Of a DNA stretch of 32,337 nucleotides, positions 9,071 to 17,334 are shown piece after piece. The translations under genes were made by a program, and so were the position numbers. Each line of letters opens with the position of its first letter. Position 1 is the stretch's first letter. This stretch comes from Halobacteriales archaeon SW_9_67_24. Its GTDB lineage: Archaea; Halobacteriota; Halobacteria; Halobacteriales; Halococcaceae. The notes below the pieces were generated by a model, which was not told the origin of the DNA, searched no databases, and worked only from the letters and a program-made list of their open reading frames with translations. The stretch spans positions 1 through 32,337 of the forward strand of contig PXSV01000145.1 in NCBI GenBank assembly GCA_003022685.1. The letters are read 5' to 3'.

Positions 9071-9240
9071 GAAAGCCGCAGGCCACTCCCTCCCCAGCCG
9101 ATTCACTCGGTCGCTCCGCTCCCTCGTTCATCCACCCTCAGAGCTTCGCTCTGACGAGCCTGCGCTCGCGTTGCTCGCGCAGACCTCGCACGAGTCGCGC
9201 GTCTCCGACGCGCTCCCGCGCGCCAACCACGTTCGTGATA
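9071..9240 (+). repeat. Dispersed intergenic repeat family 2, copy 1
   Basis: GAAAGCCGCAGGCCACTCCCTCCCCAGCCGATTCACTC... closely matches 31515-31660 (GAAGACCGCAGGCCACACCCTCCCCAACCGATTCGCTC...); both end near GCGCCAACC. Confidence 0.7.
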
Positions 9241-9304
9241 GGTCTTTATCGCGGAAATCGCCCGGAAGCCGGACGGTTAAGACGACCGCCGGCCAATCCG
9301 GCGT

Positions 9305-9871
9305 GTGAGCGACGATACGGGCCACATGGATGGGCTGGCGGTGATCGAGTGCGAGCGCTGTCCCGAACTCTGCGAGTCGCGCAGCCGGATCGTCAACGGC
9401 ACGGGGCCCGACGACGCGGACCTGCTGTTCGTGGGTGAGGCACCAGGCGAACACGAGGACAAGGGCGGCGAACCGTTCGTCGGCCGGAGCGGCAGCGTTC
9501 TCGACGATGCACTCGGCGAGCACGGCTTAAAGCGCGAGGCCGTCCGGATCACCAACTGTGTCCGGTGTCGTCCACCGGAGAACCGCGATCCCCACAAAGG
9601 CGAACTCGACAACTGCCGGGAGTACCTCGAACGCGAGATCAATGGGGTAGATCCCGAACTCGTGATCACGCTCGGGAAGGTCCCCACCGAGCACCTCCTC
9701 GAACGCGACGCCGCGGTCACGAAGGAAGCGGGCACGATCGAGGACACGCGGCTCGACGGCACCGCCCACCGCGTCCTGATCTGTGTCCACCCCGCGGCCG
9801 CCACGGCCGCTGCAGTCGCCGGCGTTGCCGAGAGCGACGGCAGCGGCCAGTCACGCCTCGACGGGTTCTGA
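9305..9871 (+). CDS. Family-4 type uracil-DNA glycosylase
   Basis: CERCPELCESRSRIVNGTGPDDADLLFVGEAPGEHEDKGGEPFVGRSGSVLDDAL...ITNCVRCRPPENRDPHKGELDNCREYL...VITLGKVPTEHLL...CVHPAA; start could be GTG 9305 or ATG 9326. Confidence 0.9.
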   Translation: MSDDTGHMDGLAVIECERCPELCESRSRIVNGTGPDDADLLFVGEAPGEHEDKGGEPFVGRSGSVLDDALGEHGLKREAVRITNCVRCRPPENRDPHKGELDNCREYLEREINGVDPELVITLGKVPTEHLLERDAAVTKEAGTIEDTRLDGTAHRVLICVHPAAATAAAVAGVAESDGSGQSRLDGF

Positions 9872-10020
9872 AATCGTGACTGCGTGCCCCATAGCCGATC
9901 GAGGCGACCATCTCTCCCATCAACCGGGACGCTCGTGGCCGTCATTCCTGAAAGAAATTTGATAGTTGCGGGGATGGTCACCTGCACGGACGACTCCTCA
10001 TCCGGGAGACACGACGAATG

Positions 10021-10717
10021 TCGAACTCACCCACCGCCCGTCGTACACGCATCTCGTGGTCGATCTCTCGCCCGGCGAAACCGTCATGGCCGAACCCGGT
10101 GCGATGGTCACCCACTCGCCGTCGGTGTCGATCGCAACGGATCGAGCCGCGATGGCCTCGTGAGCTCCGCGAAGTCGATGCTCGGCGGCGAGTCGGCGTT
10201 CGCCAATCAGTTCACCGCCGAGGGCGAGCCGGGGACCGTGACGCTCTCGCCGCCGACGCCCGGCGACATCCACCACCACGACCTCGCTGACGAGACGCTG
10301 TACGCCGTCGACGGCGCGTATCTCGCCTCCGCTCCCGACATCGACATCGACTCGGGGTTCGGCGGACTGGAATCGATGCTGTCGGGTGCAGGCCTCACGC
10401 CACTCGCGCTCAAGGGCACCGGCAACGTGTTCATCGAGGCCTTCGGCGGACTGGAGACGATCGAGGTCGATCACGGCGAGTCCCACGTCGTGGACAACGA
10501 CCACATCGTGGCATGGGAGGGCAACGTCGAGTTCGACGCGCGCCGCGTCGGCGGGCTGAAGTCCACGCTGCTCAGCGGCGAGGGGATCGTGATGGACTTC
10601 ACCGGTCCCGGAACCGTGTGGTATCAGACCCGTGGCCTCGATACGTTCACCGAGGCCATCATGGAGGCGATGCCCGGCTCGGGCGACGACGACGGCGGCT
10701 TCGAGTTCCAGCTCTGA
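10021..10717 (+). pseudogene. AIM24 / TIGR00266-family protein with a frameshift
   Basis: NVELTHRPSYTHLVVDLSPGETVMAEPGAMVTHSPSVSIATD in frame 3, then SRDGLVSSAKSMLGGESAFANQFTAEGEPGTVTLSPPTPGDIHHHDLADETLYAVDGAYLAS...in frame 2; a 1-nt shift near 10143-10145. Confidence 0.75.
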
Positions 10718-10817
10718 GAGCGCTCGGCCGGCTGGTCGAAGCGCCCCGATCGCTGCGCAGCCGAGCGGCGTCCCCGCGACGGAAAGCGACTTACCCCATC
10801 GCGTGGTACGCGACGAC

Positions 10818-11528
10818 ATGAGCGAAGCACAGGCCCGTCAGGCCGCGACGGCCTCGGTGGTCGTGGTCGACTACGGCCTCGGCAACCTCCGGAGCGTCAC
10901 CCGCGGCCTCGAACGCGCGGGGGCTACAGTCGAGATCACCGACGATCCCGCCACGTTTACGAGCGCGGACGGGATCGTCCTCCCGGGCGTCGGCGCGTTC
11001 CGCGAGGGCGTCGAGAACGCCGGCCCGTACCGCGAGGCGCTGCTCGATGCCGCCGACGCAGGAACGCCAGTGTTCGGCATCTGTCTCGGGATGCAGATGC
11101 TTCTGACCACGAGCGAGGAGGCCGAACGCGCCGGCGAGGGTGACGTCGAGGGCCTGGCTCTGATCCCCGGCCGGAACGTCCGGTTCGAGGGCGAACTGAA
11201 AGTCCCCCACATGGGCTGGAACGAGCTCGCGATCGAACGCGAGCACCCGCTCGTCGCGGGAGTGGACACCGTGGCGTCGGGGACGCCACGAGCGGACGGA
11301 ACCGCCGGCGGTTCCGTCGATGGGGAGTACACCTACTTTGTCCACTCGTACTACGCAGACCCCGAGGACGGCAACGCGGTCGTCGCCCGCACGGACTACG
11401 GCGTCGACTTCCCCTCCATTGTCGCCGACGAGTCCGGGACCGTCTTTGGGACCCAGTTCCACCCCGAGAAGAGCGGCGAGACCGGGCTACGGATCTTGCG
11501 GAACTTCGTCGATCTCTGCGCCGACTGA
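10818..11528 (+). CDS. hisH: Imidazole glycerol phosphate synthase glutamine amidotransferase subunit
   Basis: VVVDYGLGNLRSVTRGLERAGA...GIVLPGVGAFREG...VFGICLGMQMLL...KVPHMGWNEL...YFVHSYYA...FGTQFHPEKSGETGLRILRNF. Confidence 0.97.
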   Translation: MSEAQARQAATASVVVVDYGLGNLRSVTRGLERAGATVEITDDPATFTSADGIVLPGVGAFREGVENAGPYREALLDAADAGTPVFGICLGMQMLLTTSEEAERAGEGDVEGLALIPGRNVRFEGELKVPHMGWNELAIEREHPLVAGVDTVASGTPRADGTAGGSVDGEYTYFVHSYYADPEDGNAVVARTDYGVDFPSIVADESGTVFGTQFHPEKSGETGLRILRNFVDLCAD

Positions 11529-12634
11529 GTGGCCTGCCCTCCGTCGTCGGTCGTCGCTCGGAGCGCCGAACCGGCTTGCATGCACAAGAACCATTGCGGA
11601 CCCGCATTCACGGACCGAGTATGGCAGAGAGCAGATCCGTCGTGATCGCCGCCCTGATCGCCAACGGCGCGATCGCCGTCCTGAAGTTCGTCGGCTTTCT
11701 CCTTACCGGGAGCGCGGCGATGCTCTCGGAGACCTACCAGTCGGTCTCGGATACGGGCAATCAGGTGTTCCTCCTCGTCGGCATCCGGTACTCGAAACGG
11801 AGCGCCGACCGCACCCACCCCTTCGGTTACGGCAAGTCACAGTTCTTCTACAGCTTCCTCGTGTCGGTGCTGCTGTTCGGCGTCGCGGGGATCGAGAGCG
11901 CACGCAAGGGCTACGAGGCGATCGTCGGCGAGAGCGCCTTCCACGTCAGCAACGCCACGCTGCCGGTGATCGACGTGACGCTCTCGGGCGCGCAGGTCAG
12001 CTATCTCGTCCTCTCGCTCGCGATCCTCTTCGAGATCTACGCGCTCAAGAAGGCCCACGCCGGAATGAAGGCCCAGATCGAGGAACACGACTGGAGCGGG
12101 TTCCGTGAGGCGTTCCGGAAGACCAGCGACGTGACCACGCTGACCGCGCTGACCGAGGACTCGATCGCGCTCGCGGCGGCGGCGATCGGGATGGTCGGCA
12201 TCTACCTGACCGAGCAGACGAGCAACGTGATCTACGACGGGATCGCCGCCCTCGTGATCGGCCTACTCCTGATGGGCTTTGCGGCTGCGCTCGCGTGGCA
12301 GAACAAGCGCCTGCTGCTCGGCGAGAGCCTCCCGGCCGACGAGGAGCGCCGCCTCCGCGATCTGGTCGCCGACTACGACGGCGTGAGTCGAGTGGTGGAC
12401 TTCCGGTCGGTCTACTTCGGGCCCGAGGAGATCATCGTGACCGCCGATGTCGCCTTCGAATCCGGCTTCGACACCGACGAGATCGACGACCGGATCACCG
12501 CCATCAAGAAGGCGGTCAGGGGGGCCGAACCCCAGGTGCGAAACATGTACATCGAACCAGAGACGTAGTGACGCTCGGAATACTTCTGCGTGGGACACGG
12601 CTCTCCGATCGAACCCGCTCCAGCACCAGCTACC
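11421..12634 (+). repeat. Tandem duplication, unit 1 (hisH 3' end + intergenic + CDF gene 1)
   Basis: Collinear similarity with 12635-13856 through the hisH tail, the intergenic region (CGCATTCACGGACCGAGTATGGC vs CGCTTCCACGGGCGGAGTATGGC), the CDF gene and its 3' flank. Confidence 0.85.
11621..12568 (+). CDS. Cation diffusion facilitator family transporter (paralog 1)
   Basis: MAESRSVVIAALIANGAIAVLKFVGFLLTGSAAMLSETYQSVSDTGNQ...RTHPFGYGKSQFFYSFLVSVLLF; C-terminal cytoplasmic domain ending RNMYIEPET. Confidence 0.93.
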   Translation: MAESRSVVIAALIANGAIAVLKFVGFLLTGSAAMLSETYQSVSDTGNQVFLLVGIRYSKRSADRTHPFGYGKSQFFYSFLVSVLLFGVAGIESARKGYEAIVGESAFHVSNATLPVIDVTLSGAQVSYLVLSLAILFEIYALKKAHAGMKAQIEEHDWSGFREAFRKTSDVTTLTALTEDSIALAAAAIGMVGIYLTEQTSNVIYDGIAALVIGLLLMGFAAALAWQNKRLLLGESLPADEERRLRDLVADYDGVSRVVDFRSVYFGPEEIIVTADVAFESGFDTDEIDDRITAIKKAVRGAEPQVRNMYIEPET

Positions 12635-12649
12635 GTGGCCGACGACCCC

Positions 12650-12728
12650 GGAACCGTCTTGGGCACGCAGTTCCGACCACAAAAAGGGCGAGACTGGGCC
12701 GTGGATTTTGCGGAACTCCGTCGACTGA
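12650..12728 (+). pseudogene. Relic of hisH 3' end created by tandem duplication
   Basis: GGAACCGTCTTGGGCACGCAGTTCCGACCACAAAAAGGGCGAGACTGGGC...GCGGAACTCCGTCGACTGAG versus GGGACCGTCTTTGGGACCCAGTTCCACCCCGAGAAGAGCGGCGAGACCGGGC...GCGGAACTTCGTCGATCTCTGCGCCGACTGAG in hisH. Confidence 0.85.
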
Positions 12729-12822
12729 GTGACCTACACCGTCGATCGGCCGGTCGTCGTTCCGATTCCGAGCCGCTTCGTATGCAGAAGAACCTTTGCG
12801 GGCTCGCTTCCACGGGCGGAGT

Positions 12823-13767
12823 ATGGCAGGAAACAGGTCCGTCGTGATCGCCGCTCTGATCGCCAACGGTGCGATCGCCGTTCTCAAGTTCGCCGGTTTT
12901 CTTCTCACCGGGAGCGCGGCGATGCTCTCGGAGACTTACCACTCGATCTCCGATACGGGCAATCAGATATTCCTCCTCATCGGGATCCGCTACGGCGGCA
13001 AGGAAGCTAACCGCGAACACCCCTTCGGCTACGGCAAGGCCCAGTTCTTCTATAGCTTCCTCGTCTCGGTGTTCCTGTTCGGCATCGCGGGCTGGGAGAG
13101 CGCGAAACACGGCTACAACGCGATCGTGCATCCACACGCCGCGGAGGTTGGCCAGGCGTCGCTCCCCGTGATCGGCTCCTTCCCCGGTGTCTGGGTCAAC
13201 TACGCGGTGCTCATCGGCGCGATCCTCTTTGAGGGGTACGCGTTCCGGAAGGCCTACATCGAGATGAACCGCCAGATCGACGACCATGGCTGGAGCGGGT
13301 TCCGCGAGGCCTTCAGGAAGACGAGCGACGTGACCACGCTGACGGCGCTGACCGAGGACACCATCGCGATGGTCGGTGCGGGGATCGCGCTGTTCGGGGT
13401 GTATCTCTCGCGGGCGACCGGCAACCCCCTCTACGACGCGGTGGCTGCACTCCTGGTCGGCCTCCTGTTGATGGGCTTCGCGGTCGCGCTCGCGTGGGAG
13501 AACAAGCGCCTCCTGCTCGGCGAAAGCTTGCCCGCTGCCGAGGAGCGCGAACTTCGCGAGGTGGCCGTCGGATCGGACGGGGTCAGCGATATCATCGGCT
13601 TCCGCACCGTGTACTTCGGACCGGAGGAGGTCATCGTGACGTCCGACGTCGCCTTCGACTCGGCCCTCGAAACCGGGACGATCGACGAGCGGATCACCGA
13701 TATCGAGAACGCGCTCATGGAGACCAACCCGCAGGTACGGAAAGTGTACATCGAACCCGAAGCCTGA
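12823..13767 (+). CDS. Cation diffusion facilitator family transporter (paralog 2)
   Basis: MAGNRSVVIAALIANGAIAVLKFAGFLLTGSAAMLSETYHSISDTGNQIFLLIGIRYGGKEANREHPFGYGKAQFFYSFLVS; near-identical start to paralog 1. Confidence 0.93.
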   Translation: MAGNRSVVIAALIANGAIAVLKFAGFLLTGSAAMLSETYHSISDTGNQIFLLIGIRYGGKEANREHPFGYGKAQFFYSFLVSVFLFGIAGWESAKHGYNAIVHPHAAEVGQASLPVIGSFPGVWVNYAVLIGAILFEGYAFRKAYIEMNRQIDDHGWSGFREAFRKTSDVTTLTALTEDTIAMVGAGIALFGVYLSRATGNPLYDAVAALLVGLLLMGFAVALAWENKRLLLGESLPAAEERELREVAVGSDGVSDIIGFRTVYFGPEEVIVTSDVAFDSALETGTIDERITDIENALMETNPQVRKVYIEPEA

Positions 13768-13856
13768 GATCGGCCGATCGGACAGTGTTCGACCGTGAAC
13801 ACTTCCGCCGCGGGACACGAACCCTTTTGACCGAACGCGCTCCAGTACCAGCCACT

Positions 13857-16016
13857 GTGGCCGTCGACTCCTCGCCCTCGCTGCGATTTTTCCCTTACGA
13901 CTCCCCCTACGAGAACCAGGCCGCGGCGATCGAACGCATCCACGACGCGCTCGGCGACGAGTGCGATGTCCTCTTCGAGGGGGCCTGCGGCACGGGCAAG
14001 ACGCTCTCGGCGCTCGTGCCCGCCCTCGAGTTCGCCCGCGAGCACGACAAGACGGTGGTCATCACCACCAACGTCCACCAGCAGATGCGCCAGTTCGTCG
14101 CGGACGCCCGCGCGATCAACGACCACGAACCCCTCAAGGCGACGGTGTTCAAGGGCAAGGCCGCGATGTGCCATATCGATGTCGACTACGAGGAGTGCCA
14201 GGTGCTCCGGGACACCACGAAAGAGCTCGTCGACGCCGAAGAGGACCTCGCGGAGCTCGAAGCCCGGGAATCTGACCTCCTTGCGGCGAGCCAGGCGGGC
14301 GACGACGACGCCGCCGAGGCCCGGAGCGCGGTGATGGACGAGCTGGAGCACGTCGAGAGCGAGGTCGACGACCGCCGTGAGGAGTCGGTCTGCGAGCACT
14401 ACTACAACAACCTCACCGCCGATACTGACGCCTTCTATGCGTGGCTCGCAAGCGACGTCCGCACCCCCGAGGAGATTTACGAGTACGCCGAGGAGGAGTC
14501 GCTCTGCGGGTACGAGCTCCTCAAGGAGGGGATGGAGGCGATGGATCTCGTGGTCTGTAACTACCACCACCTGCTCGATCCCGGCATTCGTGAACAATTC
14601 CTCCGGTGGCTCGGCCGCGATCCCGAGGACGTCATCACCGTGTTCGACGAGGCTCACAACGTCGAAAGCGCGGCGCGCGAGCACGCGACCCGCACCCTGA
14701 CCGAGACCACACTCGACTCCGCGCTCGCTGAATGCGACGACGCGGGCGATCCGCGAGCGGGCCAGGCGAAAAACGTCGTCGAGGCGTTCCGGCGCGCGCT
14801 CGTCGCGACATACGACGAAAAACTGGGATTCGGCGAGCGCGAACGGATCGGCGAGGACTGGGAGGACCTCGTGATCGCCAACCCCGAGGGTCGCGACGAC
14901 CTCACGCTCGCCTTTCTCGACGCCTACACCGGCCAGGGGATCGAGAGCGACGTGGAGACGGGCCTCGCGCTCGGGGCGGCGCTCGACCGGGAGTACGACC
15001 GGGCGTACCGCAACGGCGAGACGCAGGTTCGAAAGGAGTGTCAGACCCTCCAGACAATGCAGTTCGTGGAGTCGTGGCTCGCCGACGGCGCGTCCGGTGG
15101 CCGACATCCCGTGGTCTCGGTGCGCGAGGGACCGGAGGGGGTCTACGGCCGCGCGGAGTCGTTCGCCTCGATCCCGCGCGACGTGACCGAGCCGCTCTTT
15201 TCGAGCCTCCACGCGAGCGTGCTGATGAGCGCGACGCTCCGTCCCTTCACGGTTCTCGAAGACGTGCTCGGTCTCGACGACCCGGAAACGATGGCGTACG
15301 GCCTCACCTTTCCCGAGGCGAACCGCCGGACGTTCGCTGTCGACACGCCGGCGCTGTTCGCAAGCGAGCGCGACGATCCTGGGGTTCAGGAGTCGGTCGC
15401 CGGCACGGTGGCCGACGCGATCCGCTTCACGCCGGGCAACACCCTGCTGTTCTTCCCGAGCTACGCCGAGGCCGAGCGGTATCACGATCGAATCGCTCCC
15501 GACACAACGGCGACGACGCATCTCGACGAACCCGGCGAGTCGGTCGAATCGCTCCGCGAGCGGTTCGCGGCCGACGAGAAGGGCGCGCTGTTCACCTCGC
15601 TGTGGGGCACGCTCACCGAGGGCGTGAGCTTCGACGGCGACGACGCTCATACGGTCCTCGTGGTCGGCGTGCCCTACCCCCATCTCGACGATCGACTGGA
15701 GGCCGTCGAGAACGCCTACGACGCCGCGTTCGACGACGGGTGGCAGTACGCCGTCGAGATCCCCACCATCCGGAAGACGCGTCAGGCGCTCGGTCGCGTG
15801 CTGCGCTCGCCCGAGGAGATCGGTGTGCGCGCGCTGCTCGACACCCGCTACACCGAGCGCGGCCGCGAGGAGATGGGCAAGTACAGCGTCCGTGAGACCT
15901 TCCCAGCTGAGGAACGTACCGAACTCGTCGACGTCGCTCCCGAGAAGCTCCAGTACGCGATGCTCAACTTCTACACCGACCACGACGCCTACGACGGCGA
16001 TCCGCCGACGCCCTGA
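13857..16016 (+). CDS. XPD/DinG-type superfamily 2 DNA helicase
   Basis: GTG start 13857: MAVDSSPSLRFFPYDSPYENQAAAIERIHDAL...FEGACGTGKTLSALVPAL...VFDEAHNVES...LMSATLRPF...FTSLWGTLTEGVSFDGDD...QALGRVLRSPEEIG. Confidence 0.93.
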   Translation: MAVDSSPSLRFFPYDSPYENQAAAIERIHDALGDECDVLFEGACGTGKTLSALVPALEFAREHDKTVVITTNVHQQMRQFVADARAINDHEPLKATVFKGKAAMCHIDVDYEECQVLRDTTKELVDAEEDLAELEARESDLLAASQAGDDDAAEARSAVMDELEHVESEVDDRREESVCEHYYNNLTADTDAFYAWLASDVRTPEEIYEYAEEESLCGYELLKEGMEAMDLVVCNYHHLLDPGIREQFLRWLGRDPEDVITVFDEAHNVESAAREHATRTLTETTLDSALAECDDAGDPRAGQAKNVVEAFRRALVATYDEKLGFGERERIGEDWEDLVIANPEGRDDLTLAFLDAYTGQGIESDVETGLALGAALDREYDRAYRNGETQVRKECQTLQTMQFVESWLADGASGGRHPVVSVREGPEGVYGRAESFASIPRDVTEPLFSSLHASVLMSATLRPFTVLEDVLGLDDPETMAYGLTFPEANRRTFAVDTPALFASERDDPGVQESVAGTVADAIRFTPGNTLLFFPSYAEAERYHDRIAPDTTATTHLDEPGESVESLRERFAADEKGALFTSLWGTLTEGVSFDGDDAHTVLVVGVPYPHLDDRLEAVENAYDAAFDDGWQYAVEIPTIRKTRQALGRVLRSPEEIGVRALLDTRYTERGREEMGKYSVRETFPAEERTELVDVAPEKLQYAMLNFYTDHDAYDGDPPTP

Positions 16017-16092
16017 CCGGTAGCGTCTCGACCGTCGCCTGGTCCTGCACTCTCGGACACACCTACTCGATCCGCTTCGGTAACACCGACAG

Positions 16093-16159
16093 TATTAAGA
16101 ACGTGTGTAAAAGACGCTTTACTGTAAAGCGAGCCTTACGGAATGTTCGCTTTACACAC
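16093..16159. promoter_or_regulatory. Promoter/operator region with nested inverted repeats
   Basis: CGCTTTAC-T-GTAAAGCG (16115-16131) nested within GTGTGTAAA (16103-16111)/TTTACACAC (16151-16159); CGCTTTAC recurs at 16148-16155; TATTAAGA at 16093. Confidence 0.6.
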
Positions 16160-16164
16160 CAACC

Positions 16165-16584
16165 ATGACACGAACCCCGATGTCCTCCGGATCGAACCGA
16201 CTCGCCAAACGAGACACGTATCGCCGTCTACTGTGGGGATCCATCCTCGCCGGCGTCGCGGGTGGTCTCGCGCTCAGGTTCTTCGAGTATCCGCTCGTGG
16301 GCGAGGGTGTCTACTGGCTCGGGATCGTCGGGGCCTTCGCCGTGTGGCGCGGAACGTCGATAACGTTGTTCGACGAACGAGACACCGCAATCGAACGCCG
16401 GGCGAGCCAACTCGCACTGTACGCGTCGGCCCTCGTGTTGGTCGTCGGCGCGTCGCTCATGCGGGTGTTGCCGAGGGTCAGCGAGTACACGGTAGCGCCG
16501 GAGGTCCAAGGCTTCCTGTACGGGTACGTGGCGGTGTTCGCCACGTTTGCGGTCGCCTTCCTCTGGGTCCGGTACCGATCGTGA
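16165..16584 (+). CDS. DUF2178-like membrane protein
   Basis: 139 aa, several TM segments (LLWGSILAGVAGGLAL, GVYWLGIVGAFAVW, LALYASALVLVVGASLM, YGYVAVFATFAVAFLW) plus FDERDTAIERRASQLALYA; followed by an overlapping XRE regulator, a common pairing. Confidence 0.75.
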   Translation: MTRTPMSSGSNRLAKRDTYRRLLWGSILAGVAGGLALRFFEYPLVGEGVYWLGIVGAFAVWRGTSITLFDERDTAIERRASQLALYASALVLVVGASLMRVLPRVSEYTVAPEVQGFLYGYVAVFATFAVAFLWVRYRS

Positions 16585-16802
16585 AGAACGATCTCCGGCA
16601 GCGGCGGGAGGTCGATGGATCGAGCCAGGCTGACCTCGCGGCGGCGGTCGATGTCACCCGTCAGACCATCAACGCCATCGAACGCGACCGTTACGATCCC
16701 TCGATCGAACTGGCGTTCAAGCTGGCATCCCACTTCGACTGTCGCATCGAGGACCTGTTCGACCCCGAACTGAACGGAACGGGAGCTGAACGCGATGAAT
16801 GA
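16581..16802 (+). CDS. XRE/Cro-type HTH transcriptional regulator (YozG-like)
   Basis: GTG 16581: MKNDLRQRREVDGSSQADLAAAVDVTRQTINAIERDRYDPSIELAFKLASHFDCRIEDLFDPE; classic HTH_3; start overlaps the upstream stop. Confidence 0.92.
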   Translation: MKNDLRQRREVDGSSQADLAAAVDVTRQTINAIERDRYDPSIELAFKLASHFDCRIEDLFDPELNGTGAERDE

Positions 16803-16911
16803 CCACTCGTGGGTCCGTCGGTCGTGGTCCGTCCGTCACGACAGAGCGCCGGACCCGATCCGCACTGCGACGAACTGAACACTTTTGTCGCCGCCGTGCG
16901 AGCGCGTGAGT

Positions 16912-17334
16912 ATGAACTACGAGACACTCGACGCCGGCCGCGAGTTCGTCGCAGGCATGGACCACGGCGCAGACTGGCGGGCCGAGATCGAGTCGCTCGC
17001 CAACGACGCCGGCGTGGACGCGGGCTTTTTCTTCGGGCTCGGTGCCGTCCAGAACGCCGAGCTCTACTTCTACGATCAGGACACGAAGGAGTACGACGCG
17101 ATCGAGTTCGACGAACCGCTCGAAGTCGCGGCCTGCGTCGGCAACGTCTCGTGGCTCGACGGTGATCGCTTCGCCCACACCCACGCGGTCTGCTCGCGCG
17201 AGGACGGCTCGACGATCGCGGGCCACCTGAACGCCGGGACGGTGTTCGCCGGCGAGATATACCTCCGGGAGTTCGACGCTCACCTCGAACGCGAACACGA
17301 CGGGGCGACCGAGCTCGACCTCTGGCCGCTCTAA
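16912..17334 (+). CDS. PPC/DUF296 domain DNA-binding-type protein
   Basis: MNYETLDAGREFVAGMDHGADWRAEIESLANDAGVDAGFFFGLGAVQNAELYFYDQ...HTHAVCSREDGSTIAGHLNAGTVFAGEIYLREF. Confidence 0.88.
   Translation: MNYETLDAGREFVAGMDHGADWRAEIESLANDAGVDAGFFFGLGAVQNAELYFYDQDTKEYDAIEFDEPLEVAACVGNVSWLDGDRFAHTHAVCSREDGSTIAGHLNAGTVFAGEIYLREFDAHLEREHDGATELDLWPL

Larger units (their letters stand above)
12635..13856 (+). repeat. Tandem duplication, unit 2
   Basis: Starts at GTGGCCGACGACCCC (relic of the helicase start fused to hisH), continues with a hisH tail relic, CDF gene 2 and a 3' flank up to the helicase start codon. Confidence 0.85.

Noticed and set aside
13431-15983. 850-aa minus-strand ORF antisense to the CDF/helicase genes
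   Set aside because: Mirror ORF typical of high-GC, strongly codon-biased DNA; the plus strand carries clear family motifs.
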